A stretch of 7,365 nucleotides of DNA. It comes from JASLDZ01 sp038226305 (lineage in GTDB: Bacteria; Pseudomonadota; Alphaproteobacteria; Caulobacterales; Caulobacteraceae). Of this stretch, positions 1 through 5,433 are shown piece by piece (the stretch's first letter is position 1; every line of letters starts with the position of its first letter). A program made the position numbers and the translations under genes. The notes beneath the pieces are model-generated. The model searched no databases. It saw only the letters and a list, made by a program, of their open reading frames with translations, and had not been told where the DNA came from. The DNA is taken from NCBI GenBank assembly GCA_038226305.1, contig JBBRQN010000034.1:1-7365 (forward strand), read 5' to 3'.

Positions 1-911
1 CGCTGGCGGCCCTCCTGATCGCCCGCCTCGTGGACGGGGGGCGGCTGTCCTACGACCAGCCGGTCGCGGAGGTGTGGCCGGAGTTCGCTGCGGCCGGGAA
101 GGGCGCGATCACCGTCGGCCAGGCCATGAGCCACCAGGCCGGGCTGAGCGGCTTTCCCGACAAGATGGATCCTGCCGACTGGTTCGACTGGGAGCTGATC
201 TGCAGCCGCCTCGCCGCGATGGCGCCTCTGTGGCCGCCCGGCACGGCCTCGGGCTACCACCCCGTCACCTTCGGCTACCTCGCGGGCGAGATCTTCCGGC
301 GGGTGGACGGGCGCACCATGGGCGCGGCGCTGCGGGAGGACATCGCGATCCCCGGCGGCCTCGACCTGTGGATCGGCCTCCCGGACGAGGAGCACGGCCG
401 GGTCGCCGAACTGGAGCGCCCAAAGAGCCTGCCGCGGTTCGGAGAGATGAACTCAGCGGTGAAGGCCGCCTTCCTCACCCCGTGGTCCAGCCCCGGCGGG
501 CGCGGATCGGGCGTATGGCGCCGGGCCGAAATCCCCTCCGCCAACGGCCACGCCACGGCGGAGGCGCTCGCGCGGCTGATGGGCGCCCTGGCCGACGGGG
601 GGCGGCTGGGGGCCGTGAGCCTCCTGTCGCCATCGGGCATCGCGGCCGCCACCGCCGAGCGGATCGCGGGGCGAGACCTCGTGCTTCCGTTCGACCTTTC
701 GTGGGGGGCGGGCTTCATGCGCAACCCGCCGAACTTCGCCTATGGCCCCGGACTGAGCACCTTCGGCCACTCGGGCTGGGGCGGTTCCTGTGCCCTGGCC
801 GACCCTGAGCGCGGCGTCGGCATGGCCTATGTGATGAACCGCCAGTCGTCCGACCTTCTGGGCGATCTCCGGGCTAAACGTCTGATCGCGGCCGCTTACG
901 AAGGGCTATAG
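1..911 (+). CDS. Beta-lactamase-family (EstB-like) serine hydrolase, 5'-truncated by window edge
   Basis: The frame is open from the first bases. Codons from position 3 read LAALLIARLVDGGRLSYDQP, the usual helix and strand after the catalytic SxxK of class C beta-lactamase-like esterases, so the GTG at 30 is internal and the true start and SxxK serine and lysine lie upstream. Visible family marks are the GxITVGQAMSHQAGL block (about 105-158), a WPPGTASGYHPVTFGYLAGE block with the presumed catalytic Tyr codon at 255-257 (YxN/YxS-loop equivalent), SANGHATAEALARLMGAL (about 537-590), and FGHSGWGG with its His codon at 768-770, the HxG/KTG-equivalent motif near the end. The gene stops at TAG 909-911. 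Members are usually esterases or peptidase-like enzymes, not true lactamases, and the substrate here is unknown. Localisation cannot be judged without the N-terminus. Confidence 0.88.
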   Translation, partial: LAALLIARLVDGGRLSYDQPVAEVWPEFAAAGKGAITVGQAMSHQAGLSGFPDKMDPADWFDWELICSRLAAMAPLWPPGTASGYHPVTFGYLAGEIFRRVDGRTMGAALREDIAIPGGLDLWIGLPDEEHGRVAELERPKSLPRFGEMNSAVKAAFLTPWSSPGGRGSGVWRRAEIPSANGHATAEALARLMGALADGGRLGAVSLLSPSGIAAATAERIAGRDLVLPFDLSWGAGFMRNPPNFAYGPGLSTFGHSGWGGSCALADPERGVGMAYVMNRQSSDLLGDLRAKRLIAAAYEGL

Positions 912-936
912 CCCGACCACCAGGCGAGCGCTGTGC

Positions 937-969
937 TTGACATTCCCCGCCCCGGTCGGGACAGCGGGG
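937..969 (+). promoter_or_regulatory. GC-rich hairpin preceded by a TTGACA hexamer
   Basis: In the gap after the hydrolase gene, TTGACA (937-942) matches a sigma-70 -35 box, but no convincing -10 box lies 16-18 bases downstream. Immediately after it is an inverted repeat: CCCCGCCCC (945-953) against GGG (958-960) and GCGGGG (964-969), giving nine base pairs with a GGTC loop and a 3-base bulge (ACA, 961-963). There is no T-run, so a classical intrinsic terminator is not supported. It could end or attenuate transcription from the hydrolase gene, or be a 5' leader structure for the glycosyltransferase unit. The structure is seen; any function is inference. Confidence 0.3.
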
Positions 970-981
970 GGAGGGCGTTCG

Positions 982-1023
982 ATGCTGCGCCGCCGCCGGA
1001 TCGACCGTGACCTTCGTCCCTGA
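982..1023 (+). other. Possible 13-codon leader ORF with a strong Shine-Dalgarno sequence
   Basis: An ATG at 982 sits 6-7 bases after a purine-rich ribosome-binding sequence (GGGGGGAGGG, 966-975). It opens a 13-codon frame (MLRRRRIDRDLRP) ending at TGA 1021-1023. The frame contains four consecutive Arg codons and overlaps, in another frame, the GTG start of the glycosyltransferase at 1007. That GTG has only a weak GGA (998-1000) in front of it, so the best ribosome-binding site in the gap belongs to this short frame. It may be a translationally coupled leader peptide, or the match may be chance in G-rich DNA. Confidence 0.25.
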
Positions 1024-1765
1024 GCCCTCTTCCACCGAAGCGCCCGCAACCCGCCTTTCGGTGGTGATCGCCGTGTTGAACGAGGCGGAGAACGTGGCGG
1101 CGGTGGCGGCTGAAACCGTCTCGGCGCTGGCCAGCCTCGACCCCTTCGAGATCGTATTTGTGGACGATGGCTCCACCGACGGCACGGCCGCCGTGCTGAG
1201 CGCGCTCTCGCAGGCCGATCCGCGCATCCGGCTGGTGCGGCACGACCGCAAGTGCGGCAAGTCGCAAGGGGTGCGCACGGGCGTGCTCGCGGCCCGCAGC
1301 GAGTGGGTCGCCACTCTGGACGGCGACGGCCAGAACGATCCCGCCGACCTGCCCGACATGCTCGCGAAGGCGCAGGCTGCCACCGGTGCGGCCCCCCTCG
1401 TGGCGGGCATCCGCGTGCGGCGCGACGATCCGGTCTCGCGCCTGATCGCCACCCGCATCGCCAACGGCATCCGCTCCACGCTTCTGGGCGACGACTGCCC
1501 GGATACGGGATGCGGGGTTAAGCTGTTTCGGCGGGACGACTTCCTGCTGCTGCCCTGTTTCGAGGGCACGCACCGGTTCCTGCCCGCCCTGTTCAAGGCT
1601 TACGGCCACCCTCTGATCAACCACCCGGTGAAGCACCGGGCGCGGATGCTGGGGGTGTCGAAATACTCGAACCTCGGGCGCGCCGCGGTGGGGGTGTTCG
1701 ACATGGCGACGGTGGCCTGGATCGTGCGCCGCACGTCCGCGCCCAAGGCTTCCGATGACCGCTGA
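1007..1765 (+). CDS. Family 2 glycosyltransferase, DPM1/ArnC-like (polyprenyl-phosphate sugar synthase)
   Basis: This 252-residue protein has a complete GT-A family 2 fold. RLSVVIAVLNEAENV (16-30) is the first Rossmann strand, FVDDGSTDGT (51-60) holds nucleotide-binding D53/D54, and LDGDGQNDP (104-112) is the DxD metal site (D105, D107). Further marks are TGCGVKLFRR (167-176), HRFLPALF (189-196) and HRARMLGVSKY (210-220), the basic block typical of dolichol/undecaprenyl-phosphate sugar synthases. The family moves a sugar from a nucleotide donor to a polyprenyl phosphate at the cytoplasmic membrane face. No C-terminal pair of transmembrane helices is seen, unlike ArnC or GtrB, so it resembles soluble, peripherally bound DPM1-type enzymes. 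GTG 1007 is the only start in the frame after the upstream stop at 938-940. It overlaps the next gene by 11 bases, so the two are almost certainly co-translated. The sugar is not determinable: aminoarabinose, galacturonic acid and mannose are all possible. Confidence 0.9.
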   Translation: MTFVPEPSSTEAPATRLSVVIAVLNEAENVAAVAAETVSALASLDPFEIVFVDDGSTDGTAAVLSALSQADPRIRLVRHDRKCGKSQGVRTGVLAARSEWVATLDGDGQNDPADLPDMLAKAQAATGAAPLVAGIRVRRDDPVSRLIATRIANGIRSTLLGDDCPDTGCGVKLFRRDDFLLLPCFEGTHRFLPALFKAYGHPLINHPVKHRARMLGVSKYSNLGRAAVGVFDMATVAWIVRRTSAPKASDDR

Positions 1766-3416
1766 GGCCACGCGGGGGGCGGGGCTCGACCTGCGCTCGC
1801 TGGTGCTGCTGATGCTGGCGGCGGTGGCGATCCTGGCACCGGGCATCTCCAGCCTGCCCCCAGTGGACCGGGACGAGCCGCGCTACGAGACCGCCACCAC
1901 CCAGATGCTGAAGACCGGCGACTTCGTGGACATCCGATATCAGGACCAACCCCGCTATCTGCAGCCTGCGGGCGTCTACTGGCTGCAGGCGATCCCCACG
2001 GCCCTGTTCTCCGCTCCCGGCCATCGCGCTGTGTGGACTTACCGCCTGCCGTCGCTGCTCGGGGCGCTGTTGGCGGTGCTGCTCACCACGGTGGCGGCGG
2101 GGCGGCTGTTCGGACGACAGGTAGGGATCGGGGCCGGGGTGTTCTTGGCGTCCTGCCTGTCGCTGGGATTCGAGGCGCGGATCGGCAAGACCGATGGAGC
2201 GCTCCTGGCCGCGACGGCGGCGGCGCAGTTCGCGCTCATGCGGCTCTACCTCGACCCTCCCGCCAAGCGGTGGGTTGCGGCGGTGTTCTGGGCGGCGCTG
2301 GGCGTGGGCGTTCTGCTCAAGGGGCCGATCCCGCTGCTGGTGTCGGGGCTGACGGTGCTGGCGCTCATCGCCTGGGACAGGCGGGTGGCTTGGCTGAAGC
2401 GGCTGCACGCGGGGTGGGGCGCGCCGCTGGCGCTTCTGATCGCTGCCCCCTGGTATGTGGCCATCGGCATGGTGAGCCACGGGGGCTTTTTCCGCACCGC
2501 CATCGGCAAGAGCATGATGGGCAAGGTGGCCGTGGGCCAGCAGGCGCACGGGGCGCCCTTCGGCTATCACCTCGTCGGCCTGCCGCTGACCTTCTGGCCC
2601 GCGTCGCTGCTGGTGGCGGCCGCCACGCCCTTCGTGTGGCGCCAGCGCAGGCGGGCGGAGGTGCGGTTCCTGATCGCCTGGATCGTGCCCAGCTGGATCG
2701 TATTCGAGCTAATCAAGACGAAGCTGCCGCACTACGTCCTGCCACTGTTCCCGGCGCTGGCCTGCCTGGCGGCGCTGGCCCTTTTCAGCCCGCGGGTGGA
2801 GACCAAGACCTGGCAGCGGTGGCTGTTCGGGGCGTTCACCGGGATCTGGCTGCTGGCCAGCGGGCTCCTGAGCGCGCTCTCCCCTGTTGCGATCTTCCTC
2901 TACGAGAAGCGGGTGGATGGGGTGGCCGTGGCCCTGTGCGTGGCGAGCCTCGCCTGCGCCGTGGCCCTCCTCGTCTTCCTGCTGCGTGGCAAGCGCGAGG
3001 GCGTGGTGGTCGCGGCTGCGGCGGCCGCGGCGTTCACCGCCGTGAACCTCTACGTCGTCGGCCTGCCGGGGCTGAACACCCTGTGGCTCAGCCCCCGGGC
3101 GGCGGCTCTGGCCAGGGCACGGGCTCCCTGCCCGACCACGCGGCTGATCTCCACGCCCTATCACGAGCCCAGCCTCGTGTTCCTCAACGGGCCGGACCGC
3201 ACGGTGCTCGCAGAGAACCCCGGTGAAGCGGCCATGCGCCTGTCGAAGGATCGCGCCTGCGGCCTCGCCCTGATCGGCGAGAAGGAGCGCGCCGCCTTCG
3301 AGGCCCGAGCCCGCACCGAGGGCCTGACCCTGCGCTCCGTCGGCGCGCTCAGTGGCCGCGACTACGCCGACGGCCGAGACCTGAAGCTGACGCTCTACGC
3401 CGCGACCGCGCCCTAG
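1755..3416 (+). CDS. ArnT/PMT-like integral-membrane glycosyltransferase (GT-C)
   Basis: This 553-residue protein has about 11-12 hydrophobic segments (first at about 15-34, last at about 413-435) and a soluble C-terminal domain (about 440-553). The first periplasmic loop begins PPVDRDEPRYE (35-45); its acidic residues (D38, D40, E41) match the catalytic D/E motif of GT-C enzymes such as ArnT and protein O-mannosyltransferases. DQPRYLQPAGVYWLQA follows where ArnT-like proteins have KPPxYYWL. KTKLPHYVLPLFPAL (from K321; H326, Y327) is another ArnT/GT83 hallmark. Such enzymes take a sugar from an undecaprenyl-phosphate carrier and attach it to lipid A, lipopolysaccharide or protein on the periplasmic side. 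The start ATG at 1755 lies within the end of the upstream glycosyltransferase gene (ATGACCGCTGA, 1755-1765), indicating translational coupling and a donor-maker/donor-user pair. It is not called arnT because no aminoarabinose-synthesis genes are in view and the acceptor is unknown. Its stop lies in a CTAG shared with the convergent gene. Confidence 0.87.
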   Translation: MTAEATRGAGLDLRSLVLLMLAAVAILAPGISSLPPVDRDEPRYETATTQMLKTGDFVDIRYQDQPRYLQPAGVYWLQAIPTALFSAPGHRAVWTYRLPSLLGALLAVLLTTVAAGRLFGRQVGIGAGVFLASCLSLGFEARIGKTDGALLAATAAAQFALMRLYLDPPAKRWVAAVFWAALGVGVLLKGPIPLLVSGLTVLALIAWDRRVAWLKRLHAGWGAPLALLIAAPWYVAIGMVSHGGFFRTAIGKSMMGKVAVGQQAHGAPFGYHLVGLPLTFWPASLLVAAATPFVWRQRRRAEVRFLIAWIVPSWIVFELIKTKLPHYVLPLFPALACLAALALFSPRVETKTWQRWLFGAFTGIWLLASGLLSALSPVAIFLYEKRVDGVAVALCVASLACAVALLVFLLRGKREGVVVAAAAAAAFTAVNLYVVGLPGLNTLWLSPRAAALARARAPCPTTRLISTPYHEPSLVFLNGPDRTVLAENPGEAAMRLSKDRACGLALIGEKERAAFEARARTEGLTLRSVGALSGRDYADGRDLKLTLYAATAP

Positions 3417-5248
3417 CCCTTCAGCCGGGCCGCGGTGTCCGCCTCGACCACGCGCTCCAGGATCGTCAGCGGCATGGCGCCTTTCAGCAGCACGCGGTGG
3501 AAGGCCTTGAGGTCGAACCTGGCACCCAGCGCCGCCCGCTGGCGTTCGCGCAGGCGCACCCACTGGGTGTGGCCCACCTTGTAGCTGCACGCCTGGCCGG
3601 GCTGCACGCAGTAGCGGTCGATCTCCCGCACGCTGCGGGGCTTCGGGAAGCCCGTGGCGTCAACCAGATAGGCCGAAGCCTTGTCGCGAGACCAGCGCTT
3701 GTCGTGCATGCCGGTGTCGACCACCAACCGCGCCGCCCGGAACAGGAACGACTGCAGGAAGCCCGCCGCCCCCAGGGGGTTGTCCTTGTAGACGCCGATC
3801 TCCCCGGCGACCTGCTCTGCGTAGAGCGCCCAGCCCTCGGAATAGGCGGAGAAGCCGCCACGACGGCGGATCAGCGGAATGTCCGCCGATTGCTGGGCGG
3901 TGGAGATCTGCAGGTGGTGGCCGGGCACGCCCTCGTGCCACGTCAGCGTGGGCAGGCCGAACTTGGGCCAGTCGTGAGTGTACTTCAGGTTGATGTAGTA
4001 GATCGCCGGGCGCGATCCATCGAGCGACGCCCCGTTGTAGTAGCCATTCGAGGCTCCGTCCTGAATGAACGGCGGCACTCGGCGGATCTCCAGAGGGGTC
4101 TTCGGCACCACTTCGAAGGCCTGGGGCAGGAGGCCGTACATGGTCTTCACATAGCCGTTCAGGCTTTCCAGCAGCGCCGCTCGGCCCGCGTCGGTCTCCG
4201 GGAAGAGCTGCGCGGGGTCGTCGCCGAGCACCGTCAGGCGCTGGGCCACGGTGCCCGTGGTCATCCCCTGTTTCTTCAGGATCGCGTCGAGGTCGGCGGT
4301 GATCTGCGCCACCTGATCCAACCCCAGCTTGTGGATTTCGTCAGGCGTGAGCTCGGTGGTGGTCGAGGCCTTGAGGGCGGCGGCGTAGTAGGCGGCCCCC
4401 TGCGGCAGGCGCCAGATTCCCGCGTCGGACTTGGCGCGGGCGCGGGCCTCCTTCACGGCGGCGATCTGGCGGTCCAGGGCGGGAAACACCTCCCTGCTCA
4501 CGATGGCCTCGGCCTTGGCGGAGTAGCTTTCGGCGTTCAGCCCGGCGAGCCCGGCGCGCCGGCGGATGGACTCCGTCAGCACGATGTCGTGGGCCGACTT
4601 CGACCGCAGCGCCTGCAGCTGGTCCAGGGTGGTGTCGAGGCAGAAGTCCGGCGCGAGCACGCCGCGCGAGCCGTCTTCCCGCAGCCGCTCGACGTCCTGA
4701 TCCAACGCGCGGGGGAAGGCGTGCAGGCGGTCGAGGTAGGCCTCGGCGTCCTCCTCCGACTTGATGGTGTGGGCGCTGTCGAGGAAGTCGGGCACGCCCT
4801 GATAGGCACCCTGCTGCTGGCTGATCACGAAGGGCGAGCGCGCCCCGAGTTCGCCGTAGGGGAAGCGCGTTCCCGCATCGGCCGTCTGGCTCAGCGTGTA
4901 TTCGATCACGTCGTAGTCGATCTTGGCCGCCTCGCCGAGCCTGGCCCGGTCGATCCCGCGCAAACGGGTGAGCCGATCGCGGGCGCGCTGGGTGCCGCGC
5001 GCCTTCTCCGCGGCGGAGCGGTCGTTCAGCTCATGCTTCAGGTGCGCGCGGGCGCCCTTGTCGAGGCCGAGCGAGGTGGCACCCTGCGGACTGTCGTCCA
5101 CCTGCTCCTGGAACAAGGCGTCGAGGAGGGTGCGAAGCTTGGTGTCCTCGCCGGCGGCCGGGGCGGTGGTGGCGGTCTGGGCGTTCGCCAGCGTCGGCGC
5201 GAGCGTTCCGGCCGATCCGGTGGCGAGGAGGTGGCGGCGGTTCAGCAT
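3413..5248 (-). CDS. Tat-exported DUF885 family protein, putative metallohydrolase (paralogue A)
   Basis: This 611-residue protein begins with a twin-arginine signal (MLNRRHLLATGSAG, R4-R5) and a short hydrophobic stretch ending ANA|Q, with probable cleavage after A23, so it likely acts in the periplasm. DUF885 marks are TSLGLDKGARA near the N-terminus, TWHEGVPGHHLQIS (H438, E439, H444, H445), YSEGWALYAEQ (E471, E478), RYCVQPGQACSYKVG (C547, C554) and a C-terminal GAMPLTILE. HExxPGHH followed by EGW resembles a metallopeptidase site with His, His and Glu ligands; this is inference, and I know no firmly established substrate. ATG 5248 is chosen over TTG 5269 because AAGGA lies seven bases before it and the Tat signal then starts correctly. 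It lies downstream of its paralogue, separated by a palindromic repeat. The stop (TAG, complement of 3413-3415) overlaps the convergent glycosyltransferase stop. Confidence 0.92.
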   Translation of the reverse strand: MLNRRHLLATGSAGTLAPTLANAQTATTAPAAGEDTKLRTLLDALFQEQVDDSPQGATSLGLDKGARAHLKHELNDRSAAEKARGTQRARDRLTRLRGIDRARLGEAAKIDYDVIEYTLSQTADAGTRFPYGELGARSPFVISQQQGAYQGVPDFLDSAHTIKSEEDAEAYLDRLHAFPRALDQDVERLREDGSRGVLAPDFCLDTTLDQLQALRSKSAHDIVLTESIRRRAGLAGLNAESYSAKAEAIVSREVFPALDRQIAAVKEARARAKSDAGIWRLPQGAAYYAAALKASTTTELTPDEIHKLGLDQVAQITADLDAILKKQGMTTGTVAQRLTVLGDDPAQLFPETDAGRAALLESLNGYVKTMYGLLPQAFEVVPKTPLEIRRVPPFIQDGASNGYYNGASLDGSRPAIYYINLKYTHDWPKFGLPTLTWHEGVPGHHLQISTAQQSADIPLIRRRGGFSAYSEGWALYAEQVAGEIGVYKDNPLGAAGFLQSFLFRAARLVVDTGMHDKRWSRDKASAYLVDATGFPKPRSVREIDRYCVQPGQACSYKVGHTQWVRLRERQRAALGARFDLKAFHRVLLKGAMPLTILERVVEADTAARLKG

Positions 5249-5255
5249 GGGGCGG

Positions 5256-5260
5256 TCCTT
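5256..5260 (-). promoter_or_regulatory. Ribosome-binding site that fixes the start of DUF885 paralogue A
   Basis: On the minus strand AAGGA (complement of TCCTT at 5256-5260) lies seven bases upstream of the ATG at 5248. This supports ATG 5248 rather than the in-frame TTG at 5269, which would add seven polar residues before the Tat signal. The palindromic repeat ends about 11 bases upstream of this site, so its hairpins would fold just ahead of it in a transcript read through from paralogue B. Confidence 0.7.
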
Positions 5261-5271
5261 GCGCGACAATC

Positions 5272-5426
5272 ATCGTCCCTCCCCTTGATGGGGAGGGTGG
5301 ATCGGCGGGCGAAGCCCGACGAGGCGGGTGGGGTGCGCCGCGCTCGCGCGGCGGCCCGGCTTTCAGGCGGGCACCCCCGCCCACCATGCTGCGCATGGTC
5401 CCCACTCCCCACAAGGGGGAGGGATC
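5272..5426. repeat. Palindromic intergenic repeat element (REP/MITE-like, about 155 bp)
   Basis: The element fills most of the gap between the DUF885 genes. Its ends are related inverted repeats, each itself a hairpin. Left: CCCTCCCC (5277-5284), loop TTGAT, GGGGAGGG (5290-5297). Right: CTCCCC (5405-5410), loop ACAAG, GGGGAG (5416-5421), flanked by CCCA/GGG. Inside are CGGGC-GAA-GCCCG (5306-5318), CGCCGCGC-TC-GCGCGGCG (5336-5353) and ACCATG-CTGCG-CATGGT (5383-5399). GGCGGGTGGGGTGC (5322 on) is roughly complementary to GCACCCCCGCCC (5371-5382), so the whole unit can fold into a branched cruciform. A direct repeat ACAATC lies just outside each end (5266-5271, 5427-5432), a candidate target duplication. 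It has no coding capacity. The style matches multicopy intergenic palindromes I associate with Caulobacterales genomes; copy number cannot be checked here. It may also act as a terminator or RNA-stabilising structure. Confidence 0.75.
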
Positions 5427-5433
5427 ACAATCG

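Noticed and set aside
30..32. GTG at 30 as the true start of the serine hydrolase
   Set aside because: The upstream codons continue the conserved family sequence to the window edge, and the SxxK motif would be missing. The gene is cut by the window.
896..1846. Minus-strand frames of 240 and 316 codons over the family 2 glycosyltransferase
   Set aside because: Compositionally biased antisense reads with no motifs; they contradict the clear DDGS and DxD motifs on the plus strand.
2033..3226. 397-codon plus-strand frame inside the membrane glycosyltransferase gene
   Set aside because: It is an out-of-frame shadow rich in Ala, Gly, Arg and Pro with no recognisable domain. The 1755-3416 frame has membrane spans and GT-C motifs.
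5249..5269. TTG start at 5269 for DUF885 paralogue A
   Set aside because: It would put seven extra residues before the twin-arginine signal and lacks a Shine-Dalgarno sequence. ATG 5248 has AAGGA at ideal spacing.
5272..5426. CRISPR array or intrinsic terminator as the sole explanation of the intergenic palindromes
   Set aside because: There are no regularly spaced direct repeats with unique spacers and no T-run after any stem. The nested inverted-repeat layout fits a palindromic repeat element better.
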